From the NCBI RefSeq assembly GCF_000708675.1, contig NZ_JELR01000001.1, forward strand, positions 682,001 to 746,000: DNA of 64,000 nucleotides. The letters are read 5' to 3'. Shown one piece after another: positions 20,798-29,152 of this stretch (within the stretch, counting starts at the first letter, position 1; the number at the start of each line of letters is the position of its first letter). The stretch is from Microbulbifer sp. HZ11. GTDB lineage: Bacteria > Pseudomonadota > Gammaproteobacteria > Pseudomonadales > Cellvibrionaceae. The position numbers and the translations under genes are program-made. Under the pieces are notes generated by a model. The model was not told the origin of the DNA and searched no databases. It saw only the letters and a program-made list of their open reading frames with translations.

Positions 20798-23002
20798 TTA
20801 TTCGCCGAGCCAACGTTCCAGTGTCTCCGCCAGACTGTCTTTACTCAGCGGCTTGGTAAGGAAATCGTCCATTCCCGCTGCCAGACAACGTCCCTCAAAC
20901 TGCTCTTCCGTGGTACTGGTCAATGCAACAATCGGCAAGCGATCGTCGGTGGAATATTCGCTTTCCCACAACCGCAGCTGCTCGATAATCTCCGCGCTGT
21001 GACCAGTGTTCTGCTGGCAATCCACCAGTAACAGGTCAAAGTTGTTCTCCGGTAGCAACAGCAGTGCCTCTTCGACGGACGGAACCACCTGCACCTGATA
21101 CCCCAATGCCTGCACCATTTCCTCGGTCACCCCCTGGTGCTGTCGAGACTCCTCGATCAGTAACAGGTTGTTTTTGCGGGGCACTGCAGATTGTTGGCTG
21201 ACCACCCGCCGGCTGGCTTTTTTCTGACCACCGAACAATCGCAGTACCAACGCATCGTGAAACTCTTTGCGCGTCACCGGACGGGCCAGATATTGCGCCT
21301 CAGGGTCTGCCGCAGCCAGCGGTGAAAACTCCAGCTTGTGCCCATAACCTCCCAGACACAACAGGGGGAATTTGGTACCTTCCGCCTTATTTGAAGTAAT
21401 CACCTGGGTTACGCCACTCAACATCTGCACATCCCCAGCCGCCGGTGCCAATACCACCAGCTGCCCGCGCTCCATAAACTGCAGCAGCTCATCCATGGGC
21501 GCGGTACTGCCGTCATCCCAGACTTCGCAGGACACCTCCATGCCAAACGACTTCAGTTGTTGCACGATACCACCCACGAACAGGCCGCGCTGATGCAGTA
21601 GCAGAATCTCGGTATCCTGGAGACGCCGGTCTGGCTGCAGGTAAATACGCTGGTTCGGCTCGATTTCGAATTTGATCACCGCCTGGTAACGATTGCCCTC
21701 GTCAGATGAGTGCAGCTGCAGGTAACCCCCCATGGCCTCCGCCAGGCCCTTGGCGATATTCAGCCCGAGTCCAGTGGTCACCTGGGTGGTGTCCATACGG
21801 GAGAATGCACCGAACAGTTCCGACTCGTCCGGCAGGATTTCACCGCGACCGTTGTCCACCAGCTTGAGGGTCAACTGTCCTTCCTCGGTCCCCACCTGCT
21901 CAAACAGGACTTCCCCCCACAGCTCACCGCTTTCGGCGATTACCGTCGCGGAGTCAACCAGGTTGCGAATCAGCTGTGCGGTCTTGCGGTTGTCGCCGGT
22001 CACCATGACCGGCAGCTCATCACTGATCTGAAAATTGAACTCGAGGCGCTGACGCTGGGCAGCGCGCGCGGCGAACTTGAAGGCTTTCTCTATGGTTCGG
22101 ACAAGATTGAACGGCGCGCGTCGCAGGTGAATGTCTTTGCGGGCCACTCGGGTAAACATACCGACATTATCAACCAGCTTTAGCTGTTGATTGCAGGCGT
22201 TCTTGGCCAGTCGCACCCACTCCCGTTGCCGCTCGGAAAGACGATCCCCCTCCAGCAAAGCCAGGGCTCCCAAAGAGTCTGACAGCTGACTGCGAAATTC
22301 CTGCCCGACATTGGCGAGAAATTCATTAGTCACCTCTACCGCGGCCTCGGAATGCTTACGCGCGGCGGCGAGGTTGCTCGCTTTCTGCTGCAATGCCTGC
22401 ATGGCTGCCACGCGATCCCAGTAATTCTCCGACTCGCGCCTAGCCTGGTGCGCCATCAGCCACACAAAGGCCAGCGTTAACGCGCCATAAATAGCCCCGA
22501 GAATATCCGCAGTCATAAACCCCTGAAGGGCCGCGGGTACCAATGAGCCGGCCAGAAACCAGGTCAGAAAACGGTGATAGGGGGAAAACACCGAGGCCAC
22601 ACTGGCGCAGAACACCACTGTATAAAGCCAGAGGAATTGGGTGGCCGGTGAGAAGCCGAGAAGGAATACATGGCTCAGCAGGATAACGCCCCACCACATA
22701 GCACCGAGTGTTGAGGCCAGGAAATAGCGATGGCGCCAGCGTTTGGGGCCCGTGGCGTAAATATTATCGAAGCGAAAAACGTAATAGGCACGGAACAGCG
22801 TGACCAGTACCAATACGATCGCCAGGGAAAGTACCAATTTGGGCGCGATGGTTCTCAGCTCACCAATGGCGACGGCAATAGCAAACGCCACCATGGTGAA
22901 CAGCATTCCACGGCGACTGTACTTGGCTATCCGGGTATCCGTATTGCGGCATACACGGCGATCTTTCTGGACTTTGAGTTCCGGGTGATCAAATAACGGC
23001 AT
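20798..23002 (-). CDS. Hybrid sensor histidine kinase-like protein lacking the H-box histidine
   Basis: Membrane protein of 734 residues. Residues 33-185 hold about six hydrophobic helices, then a short coiled linker, a dimerisation-like region, an ATPase domain (G1 VDNGRG at 382-387, G2 GLGLNIAKGL at 411-420), a receiver-like domain (463-590) and a C-terminal receiver (611-734). The H box reads FLANVGQEFRSQL at 228-240, with Gln234 where the phospho-acceptor His is expected, and the N-box Asn is Ser351. The first receiver lacks its Asp (Ala519) and Lys (Arg574). The last keeps Asp661, Thr695 and Lys717 but has Glu617-Glu618 at the acidic pair. So it is probably a pseudokinase or a regulator of another sensor. 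Monocistronic. Confidence 0.85.
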   Translation of the reverse strand: MPLFDHPELKVQKDRRVCRNTDTRIAKYSRRGMLFTMVAFAIAVAIGELRTIAPKLVLSLAIVLVLVTLFRAYYVFRFDNIYATGPKRWRHRYFLASTLGAMWWGVILLSHVFLLGFSPATQFLWLYTVVFCASVASVFSPYHRFLTWFLAGSLVPAALQGFMTADILGAIYGALTLAFVWLMAHQARRESENYWDRVAAMQALQQKASNLAAARKHSEAAVEVTNEFLANVGQEFRSQLSDSLGALALLEGDRLSERQREWVRLAKNACNQQLKLVDNVGMFTRVARKDIHLRRAPFNLVRTIEKAFKFAARAAQRQRLEFNFQISDELPVMVTGDNRKTAQLIRNLVDSATVIAESGELWGEVLFEQVGTEEGQLTLKLVDNGRGEILPDESELFGAFSRMDTTQVTTGLGLNIAKGLAEAMGGYLQLHSSDEGNRYQAVIKFEIEPNQRIYLQPDRRLQDTEILLLHQRGLFVGGIVQQLKSFGMEVSCEVWDDGSTAPMDELLQFMERGQLVVLAPAAGDVQMLSGVTQVITSNKAEGTKFPLLCLGGYGHKLEFSPLAAADPEAQYLARPVTRKEFHDALVLRLFGGQKKASRRVVSQQSAVPRKNNLLLIEESRQHQGVTEEMVQALGYQVQVVPSVEEALLLLPENNFDLLLVDCQQNTGHSAEIIEQLRLWESEYSTDDRLPIVALTSTTEEQFEGRCLAAGMDDFLTKPLSKDSLAETLERWLGE

Positions 23003-23059
23003 AGCGATTTCCGGCGAACGCTCCCTGTGACGGAAATGTCGAGGCGTTGCAATGGCCTG

Positions 23060-23266
23060 TTACTGGCCGAGGCCCATGACTTCGACCAATACGGTTTTTA
23101 CGAGGAAGCCCAGCAAGCCTAGCCCAAGTGCGGTGAAGAGAATAAAGGTGCCAAAGCGCCCGGCCTTGGACTCCTTCGCCAGATTCCAGACGATAAACAC
23201 CATAAACAGAATCAGGCCCCCGATACCTACAATCAGGGAGTACTCTTCAAACAGCTCGAAGCTCAT
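23060..23266 (-). CDS. Small two-helix membrane protein, DUF2788-like
   Basis: 68-residue protein with two hydrophobic helices (about 8-27 and 40-60) joined by a conserved-looking basic loop (NLAKESKAGRFGTF). It resembles the DUF2788 family of small gammaproteobacterial membrane proteins of unknown function; the assignment is from memory of the family and not certain. ATG 23266 is preferred over the upstream frame because GAGG lies just before it. It lies 58 bp upstream of the sensor kinase gene on the same strand and could be co-transcribed with it. Confidence 0.7.
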   Translation of the reverse strand: MSFELFEEYSLIVGIGGLILFMVFIVWNLAKESKAGRFGTFILFTALGLGLLGFLVKTVLVEVMGLGQ

Positions 23267-23439
23267 GACACCTCTTCCACGCGTAATTCCCGGTCGCGGC
23301 CGGGTTACCACTTATCCCGGCGTGTTACCGGCGAAAAATTGGCGCGTATTGTATAGGAGGTCGCAACGCTTAACCATGTACCTTTCGGGCAGATCGAACG
23401 CGGGCCCCAAGAGCGGATACCCCGTTTTCAGGGTGCACT

Positions 23440-23709
23440 TTACGCGCCCTGATAATAGTCGCTATCGTCGACACGGGTGCCACATTTCACACGACGGACC
23501 TCGCGGTCCCGATACCGGCTGTCTTGCCAGCAACGCGGCAGTGACTCCCCCGACAAAAAGCGTAACTGCTCTTTATCAAACACTTCTGGATCCTGAATCT
23601 CCTCGCCCCACAGGTATCGACCGACAACGGTCAGTTCGTACGGATTGGTCAGGGTGACCACGTCGGCCACATCAATCAGGTGGTTACCTTCGGCATTTCT
23701 CAACAACAT
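23440..23709 (-). CDS. Small conserved-looking hypothetical protein
   Basis: 89 residues, no signal peptide or membrane helix. I do not recognise the family. It has a well-placed GAGG before ATG 23709 and a clear coding-like composition; the middle (DKEQLRFLSGESLPRCW) looks like a conserved core, followed by a charged Arg/Lys/Asp C terminus with two cysteines in total. It lies downstream of the type II secretion operon, separated from gspM by a 215-bp AT-rich gap that holds no gene I can support. Confidence 0.65.
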   Translation of the reverse strand: MLLRNAEGNHLIDVADVVTLTNPYELTVVGRYLWGEEIQDPEVFDKEQLRFLSGESLPRCWQDSRYRDREVRRVKCGTRVDDSDYYQGA

Positions 23710-23924
23710 GCTTGACCTCTATTTCTTCTCAATACCCATCAGTATAGAGAGAAAATGGCGCCATCCGGGAGCAAATCCATCAGCCGATACAAAACCGCAG
23801 CCCATCCAGGATTCCAGATAATCGACAAAAAAAGTGAAAACCAGGCAAAAACCAACAGAAAAAAAAGAAGTGTCGCCCAAAATGCATACAGCACCTGGGC
23901 GAATAGTCAAAATAAAGGAAGGTA

Positions 23925-24413
23925 TCAGCGCTCCAGGGTCAGGCGGGCAGAGACCATGCCCTCCTCAGCCAACGCATCGACACTGACAGAGCGAATGGTA
24001 AAGCGCTGCTGCAGCAGAGTATTCAACCACGGCTGCAGATCCTGATAGCGCGCCTCATCCACCCACAGACGAATACGTCGATCGCCCTCTGGTTCAAACC
24101 GCTTGATGGTGACTTTGTGATTGTCGGCCGCCGCAGTTACCCGCTGCAATAAGGTCCCTCGCCCCTCAGACTGGCCACCACCGGCGCGCTGCACCCGTTC
24201 CAGCTGCGGTCGCTGGCGCTCAATCCATTGCACCAGCTCCTGCGCCGCCTCGGCATCGGCCCGCGCGTTATCGAAATAGGACTGGGCGGGCCTGAACAGC
24301 CCGAACACAATGATCATCAGCCCGAGAAACAGCCCCAGAATTCCCAGCGCGCGCTGATCCCCGGGCGGCAAAGCGAGCCACTTCAGTCGCCATTGTTCCA
24401 ATGTTTGCTTCAT
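23925..24413 (-). CDS. gspM: Type II secretion system protein M
   Basis: Inner-membrane component that partners with GspL in the assembly platform. The 162 residues show a short cytoplasmic start, one membrane helix (LGILGLFLGLMIIVFGLF, about 23-40), a coiled-coil stretch and a small periplasmic ferredoxin-like domain. Last gene of the gsp operon, 21 bp after gspL; no gspN follows. Confidence 0.85.
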   Translation of the reverse strand: MKQTLEQWRLKWLALPPGDQRALGILGLFLGLMIIVFGLFRPAQSYFDNARADAEAAQELVQWIERQRPQLERVQRAGGGQSEGRGTLLQRVTAAADNHKVTIKRFEPEGDRRIRLWVDEARYQDLQPWLNTLLQQRFTIRSVSVDALAEEGMVSARLTLER

Positions 24414-24434
24414 ATTCGCTCTTCGTGATCGCGG

Positions 24435-25796
24435 TTAACGCAGACGAATCCGGCCGGATACGCCCTCTTCCAGCTCGTTGGCAGCCAGTAGCTCAGCCTT
24501 GAACTGCCCCTGCCCCAACTTGCTGACGACGGAGTCCAACTGGCCCAAATTGGCAGCGCGCAGCTGCAGTACCAGCTCCCCGCGATTGCCGTCAAAGCGC
24601 AGCGACTGCAGTTTGAGTTCGCCACTCTTGGCACCGCCCCAAACCGAACTCAACTGCTGTAACTGACCGGCGAACTCGCCGCCGCCACCGCTGGACTGAT
24701 TAAGGTAACCGGTTATCTGACGGCGCAGATCCGCACTGGGAGAATCATCGGGGAAGATCTCGGAAAACAGGTCCCGTGCAGCGGCCTCTGCGTTCGCTGC
24801 TTTGATTTTGAAATAGGTGCCCGCACCGACGAAAAAGACCAGTTGCAATACAAAACATGCGGCCAACGCAATTGCCGGCTTCTTCCACCAGGGGCCTTCG
24901 GCAGATTGCAACGCCACCTGATAAGGGCCTGAGAGCAGATTTCCGGGTACGGATGTGCCCAGGGTACCCACAAACTGGTCTTCCGGAGCTTCATCCACCA
25001 CGTTCGCGGTGCCGAGCTGCTCCAGGGTGGCACGCTCCAACTCCGTTGCATCACCCATCACGCGCAGCGGCAAAGAATCTGAAGCTTCTATGGCAAGCTC
25101 AGCCCCACCACTATCAGCGCCCGGGGCAGTAGCATCGGCGACGAACAGGCTTTCTGCAATCACGCCCGCCAGCGGCCGGTTTACCGATAGCCCGCGCCCA
25201 CTGACGTGCCAGAAATGCACCCTCTCTCCATCAAACCATACTGCCGACTCAGCGCCCGTATTCGCCAGCAGACGGTACTCCGGGATGGCAACGGTGACCG
25301 GCCATCCGAGCCGCTCGAACTGCGACTTCAGAATTGCCAGCTTGAGGCTTGCCACCGCCATCACGCTGCACAGCTCACCCTGCACCGGTTCGCACACAAA
25401 ATGGAGATCTTCGACGTCCTCGGCCAGCTGCTCCTCGACCATATAGCCCACAGCCTGACTCTGCCGGCGGGCAGCGCGGGGTACCGTTTCGAGCCCATTC
25501 CAGACCCAGGTGCCGGGAACCAGCAGAACACCGCGCTCACCCGGCTCAAACTCCAGCGATAGACCCGGAGCCGGCTCGGCTTCGGGTACCGCAACCTGCG
25601 CGTCGACACTACCCGCTACCACTGGCTCCGCCTCGCTGGCGAACGCCTGCACAAAGTCCTCATCAACGGCTACGGGTTGCCACTGCTTCTGGTGCCAGTA
25701 CTCAAGCACAACGGCCCCGGAGCCCAGCACCTGGTCACCGCTATGGGCCCCGGCACCGGGCTCCCGCAGCCGCAATAGTTTTACTTCCTGGCTCAA
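24435..25796 (-). CDS. gspL: Type II secretion system protein L
   Basis: Bitopic inner-membrane protein of 453 residues that ties the secretion ATPase GspE to the platform. The long N-terminal actin-like cytoplasmic domain is followed by one helix (ALAACFVLQLVFFVGAGTYF, about 310-330) and a periplasmic GspL_C domain. The start is a TTG directly after the gspK TAA stop, with GGGGG about 6 bp upstream; no ATG fits better. The cytoplasmic domain carries a long acidic linker (about 60-85). Confidence 0.88.
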   Translation of the reverse strand: MSQEVKLLRLREPGAGAHSGDQVLGSGAVVLEYWHQKQWQPVAVDEDFVQAFASEAEPVVAGSVDAQVAVPEAEPAPGLSLEFEPGERGVLLVPGTWVWNGLETVPRAARRQSQAVGYMVEEQLAEDVEDLHFVCEPVQGELCSVMAVASLKLAILKSQFERLGWPVTVAIPEYRLLANTGAESAVWFDGERVHFWHVSGRGLSVNRPLAGVIAESLFVADATAPGADSGGAELAIEASDSLPLRVMGDATELERATLEQLGTANVVDEAPEDQFVGTLGTSVPGNLLSGPYQVALQSAEGPWWKKPAIALAACFVLQLVFFVGAGTYFKIKAANAEAAARDLFSEIFPDDSPSADLRRQITGYLNQSSGGGGEFAGQLQQLSSVWGGAKSGELKLQSLRFDGNRGELVLQLRAANLGQLDSVVSKLGQGQFKAELLAANELEEGVSGRIRLR

Positions 25797-26849
25797 TTAG
25801 ACCCCCAATAATTCCTGCAAAAACTGCCCGGAGAATTCGCGCCGCTGGCGCTGTATGACTTTTATTTTTCCTGTGGTGGTGTCGAGTTTCAGAATCGACT
25901 CCCAATACTGGCGATGCTCGGTGCCCATCTCCAGGCCCAGCTGCACTGCGATATGCGCAACATAATACGCGCTGTTGAAATCCAGATCCCCCCCACCGGA
26001 GATGTTGAACGGGGAAAGCTCGGACATTTGCGTGAACATCACACCGGATTCCCGCTGCGTAATAAGACTCGCGATATCGGCGGAGGGAAACATTGCCGAT
26101 AACAGCTCGGCAGACGCTGTGTTCACGTTAACGGGAGTCCCGGCCTCCGGCAGCGCACAGAGCTCGCGCTGCAGTTGATGCCACACTTCAGGCTCCATAC
26201 CCTGCACGGCAGTCAGTTCGGAAACATCGGTAATCAGGGTATCCGGTGTGCGATAGGCCAGTTCCAAGCCGAGGTAGCCGGTATCTTCCCCCCCGGAAGC
26301 CAGTGGTGTGTCACCGGGGTCAAGCCAATCCTCGATGGCCAGTGCCATATCTGCCTGCCCGCCCAGATTACTCACCAGGCGCCGCAATACCGGCCCGGGG
26401 CCACTGCCCGCGGTACCACTCCCGCCGGACCCGGAACTGCTTGAGCTCGCGGGAACCGTCAAATTATTTACATTAAAACATCCCTGTAAGTCTTTGATTA
26501 ATATGCGAATTTTACCGTTTCCAGGATTGAACTCGGTCTGATGCTGAGCCCAGAGCTCATGTAGATTGTCACTGGCATTAGCGGCTTCGCGATCCTCTTC
26601 AAAGTCTTTCTCGAGAGTCACTTTCGCCCAGGCTTCGGCGCCGTGTACGAACTCCGCCAACTGGGTGTTGGCGAGAATGGCACTGGTACGGGAAATCGCC
26701 AGGCGGTTACGAGTCACCGCGTGCGTCACTGCCGCCACTGCAATAACCATCACCAGAAGTACGGTAATCAGCGCCACACCCCGCTGATCGCGCAGCAGCC
26801 CTCTGGAAAGTCGGTGGCGAGTGTTTTCAGAATAGGAAGAGGGTTTCAC
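25797..26849 (-). CDS. gspK: Type II secretion minor pseudopilin K
   Basis: Caps the pseudopilus tip with GspI and GspJ. Of 350 residues, the class III leader ends at RDQRG, followed by VALITVLLVMVIAVAAV; position +5 is Thr rather than Glu, which is normal for GspK. The large helical insert domain follows. A Ser/Gly run (ASSSSSGSGGSGTAGSG, about 125-145) interrupts the pilin-like part. Overlaps gspJ by 4 bp. Confidence 0.88.
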   Translation of the reverse strand: MKPSSYSENTRHRLSRGLLRDQRGVALITVLLVMVIAVAAVTHAVTRNRLAISRTSAILANTQLAEFVHGAEAWAKVTLEKDFEEDREAANASDNLHELWAQHQTEFNPGNGKIRILIKDLQGCFNVNNLTVPASSSSSGSGGSGTAGSGPGPVLRRLVSNLGGQADMALAIEDWLDPGDTPLASGGEDTGYLGLELAYRTPDTLITDVSELTAVQGMEPEVWHQLQRELCALPEAGTPVNVNTASAELLSAMFPSADIASLITQRESGVMFTQMSELSPFNISGGGDLDFNSAYYVAHIAVQLGLEMGTEHRQYWESILKLDTTTGKIKVIQRQRREFSGQFLQELLGV

Positions 26850-27658
26850 TGGCGCTCCTCGTCCGAACCATCACCGCTGTCACTGCCGCGGTCGTCATCA
26901 CCACTACCGGAGCTGTCATCATCGTCGCCACCCCCGGAACTGCCACCGCTGCTACCGGTTGCGGAAACAACGGTATATTCCGGAAGGGAAAACAGTCGAC
27001 GCATCTCACCGCCGGTCCGGGTCAACAGCGTAACCTCGATGGCCTGAGGTAATCGGAGATCCACCGCACCGGGTGTGGTGCCCGACGAAGCCGGTGGCCA
27101 CTGGGCCAACCAGGTCTGGGTATCCCGATCAAAATATCGCACATTCAACTCGATAATACCGTCCAATACCGGCTCGGCTACCGGCTCGGAATCCGGGCCG
27201 CGATCAAGGATTCGCCAGCGGCTGCGCAGCAGCAGCGCGGTATCGTCTTCCGCCTGCTCGTACCGGTCATCATCCTCGTCCGCATAGCCGATGCCGTAAT
27301 GGAGCCGCTGCAGATTGCCACGGGGATCGCCGGTGAGGTTCGCGGCGCCAAGGCGGGTGAACTCAAATTCGTTACTCAGCCCCAGAAACGCCGGCTCGTA
27401 ACCGCTGTAGCCATTCTTCACCGGCCGCGCGGTAAACTGTCGCAGGTCATCATCCAGCCGATACATGGCCATGGACAGGCGGCGCATTTCGTCGGCACGG
27501 GCGTTCAACGCGCGGTCAGTGGTAAAAAAAGTTTCCAACAGGGAATAGGAGCCGATGCCGATGATGGAGACGATCACCAGCACTACCGTAACCTCAATCA
27601 GGGTAAAGCCTGACTGGGTCCGATTCGACAGCTTGTGGGGATTGGTTGGGAGCCGCAT
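26846..27658 (-). CDS. gspJ: Type II secretion minor pseudopilin J with acidic tail
   Basis: Tip pseudopilin, 270 residues. The prepilin leader ends at QSG and is followed by FTLIEVTVVLVIVSIIGIG with Glu5. The frame is open for 96 bp more upstream, but ATG 27658 gives a normal short leader and lies 7 bp after the gspI stop. The last 40 or so residues are an unusual low-complexity tail of Gly, Ser and Asp (runs of four Asp), not typical for the family. It may be a flexible or calcium-binding segment; that is inference. Confidence 0.88.
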   Translation of the reverse strand: MRLPTNPHKLSNRTQSGFTLIEVTVVLVIVSIIGIGSYSLLETFFTTDRALNARADEMRRLSMAMYRLDDDLRQFTARPVKNGYSGYEPAFLGLSNEFEFTRLGAANLTGDPRGNLQRLHYGIGYADEDDDRYEQAEDDTALLLRSRWRILDRGPDSEPVAEPVLDGIIELNVRYFDRDTQTWLAQWPPASSGTTPGAVDLRLPQAIEVTLLTRTGGEMRRLFSLPEYTVVSATGSSGGSSGGGDDDDSSGSGDDDRGSDSGDGSDEERQ

Positions 27659-27665
27659 AGTGATG

Positions 27666-28055
27666 TTACTCCGCCACCCAGGAATCGATGGTAAGCAGCG
27701 GCGATTTGTCCGGCCACCCCACCTGAACGATGATGTGCCGCATGCGCGGTTCACTGGTTGACTTGACCTCCGCGGTGACCTCCCACTCCCGCTCCGCCAG
27801 TAATACCCGCTCGGTTTTCTTACCCAAGGGAGGCCAGTCGGTGCGTAGGCGAATCTCTGCCAGCGCCTGCTGCGCCACCAGATTCGCGGTAAGACGCTCT
27901 TCCAGTGCAGCCTGTTGTCGCACGCTATCCTGCATGGTTTTCAGTACGCTCGCGGCGATCACCCCAAAAATCACCAGGGCAACCAGCACCTCTACCAGGG
28001 TAAATCCACGCGCGGATTCAGACCGGGCTCGCAGCGTGGGCCGCTTAGTAGTCAT
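27666..28055 (-). CDS. gspI: Type II secretion minor pseudopilin I
   Basis: 129-residue pseudopilin of the tip complex. Leader ends ARG, then FTLVEVLVALVIFGVIAAS with Glu5. ATG 28055 overlaps the end of gspH by 11 bp and gives the family's short leader, so it is preferred over the longer open frame to 28127. Confidence 0.88.
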   Translation of the reverse strand: MTTKRPTLRARSESARGFTLVEVLVALVIFGVIAASVLKTMQDSVRQQAALEERLTANLVAQQALAEIRLRTDWPPLGKKTERVLLAEREWEVTAEVKSTSEPRMRHIIVQVGWPDKSPLLTIDSWVAE

Positions 28056-28647
28056 CGGTCCGCCACTCCAGCTGCATACCGTAGAGACTGCTATAGGAAA
28101 TGACCGCGCCGCGAGCCACGTCGCCATCGCGCATCAGAAAGAATGCCACTTCCACCGGCAATACTTCACCACTGGACAGGGCCGCGAACTGAGGCTTTAC
28201 CTCTTTTTCTTTATCGTCTTTGGCGCTATTAGAGCGGCCGCTGGGCGTAAAACTGCTGTTGCTGTCCGCACCGGGAAGTTCTGCCTGCGAGAGCACTTCA
28301 AGACGCATATTGGATGGCAGCTCATGGGACATAAACCGACCGGCACTGGAGGTCTTGGCCACACCGGCGACATCGATTTCCTGCCATCTCAGCGCGGAGG
28401 AGTCATAGCGGACAACCTGATAGCGATCATCTTCGAATACCACACCGTAGTGGGATTTATCGATCAATGCGCGGTCAGCCACCAACTGCAGCAGATTTGC
28501 CAGCCGCTGGACCTCTCCGGTCCAATTTCGACTATCGGTACTGCGAAGTGAGAGCGTCGCCATGCCCGCCAGGGTAGCGATTATGAAAATCACCACCAGC
28601 AACTCGATCAGGGTAAACCCCCGTTGGCGGCGGGACGGCACACGCAT
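28045..28647 (-). CDS. gspH: Type II secretion minor pseudopilin H
   Basis: 200-residue pseudopilin linking the tip to the GspG fibre. Leader ends RQRG, then FTLIELLVVIFIIATLAGMA with Glu5; the rest is the beta-rich GspH domain. A charged insertion rich in Ser, Lys, Asp and Glu lies around 130-150. Starts 20 bp after gspG. Confidence 0.88.
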   Translation of the reverse strand: MRVPSRRQRGFTLIELLVVIFIIATLAGMATLSLRSTDSRNWTGEVQRLANLLQLVADRALIDKSHYGVVFEDDRYQVVRYDSSALRWQEIDVAGVAKTSSAGRFMSHELPSNMRLEVLSQAELPGADSNSSFTPSGRSNSAKDDKEKEVKPQFAALSSGEVLPVEVAFFLMRDGDVARGAVISYSSLYGMQLEWRTDDY

Positions 28648-28667
28648 AACGAAATCAGTCTCCGGGC

Positions 28668-29096
28668 TTACAGCTCGGAAGCAAACAGATCCGCGGCCTC
28701 ACCTTCACCGCCCGGCTTGCCGTCGGCACCCAGGCTGAACAGATCGTAGGGACCGCTGCTGCCTGGGCTGATGTACTGGTACTCGTTGCCCCACGGATCC
28801 TTGGGCACGCGCTTCAGGTAGGGTTCAACCCAGTTTTTGGCCTCGGGAAAACCGGATGGTTTGGTTACCAGTGCTTCTAGGCCCTGATCGGAGCTTGGAT
28901 AGACAAAGTTATCCATGCGGTACAGGTCCAGCTGGGAGGAGATGGCACGCAAATCAACGGTGGCCGCCTTGATTCGAGCCTCCCCGGTACGCCCCATGAT
29001 ATTGGGCACGACCAGCGCACCCAATACGCCGAGGATCACGATCACCACCATGATCTCAATCAGGGTAAATCCCTGGCTCTTACGCAAATTTTTCAT
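28668..29096 (-). CDS. gspG: Type II secretion major pseudopilin G
   Basis: Main subunit of the periplasmic pseudopilus, 142 residues. Leader ends SQG, then FTLIEIMVVIVILGVLGAL with Glu5, and the C-terminal GspG loop (SSDQGLEALVTKP, and DPWGNEYQY, which in the family lies near the calcium site) is intact. This is the most conserved pseudopilin and leaves little doubt about the whole operon. Confidence 0.95.
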   Translation of the reverse strand: MKNLRKSQGFTLIEIMVVIVILGVLGALVVPNIMGRTGEARIKAATVDLRAISSQLDLYRMDNFVYPSSDQGLEALVTKPSGFPEAKNWVEPYLKRVPKDPWGNEYQYISPGSSGPYDLFSLGADGKPGGEGEAADLFASEL

Positions 29097-29152
29097 TTCT
29101 CACCTCGCGTGTTCAAAATCCGTTGGCACCACTGTTCCGCTTCGGAAGCAAA

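Noticed and set aside
23719-23910. 63-codon hydrophobic frame between gspM and the 89-residue protein
   Set aside because: Lies over A/T homopolymer runs with no ribosome site; phenylalanine-rich because of the T runs.
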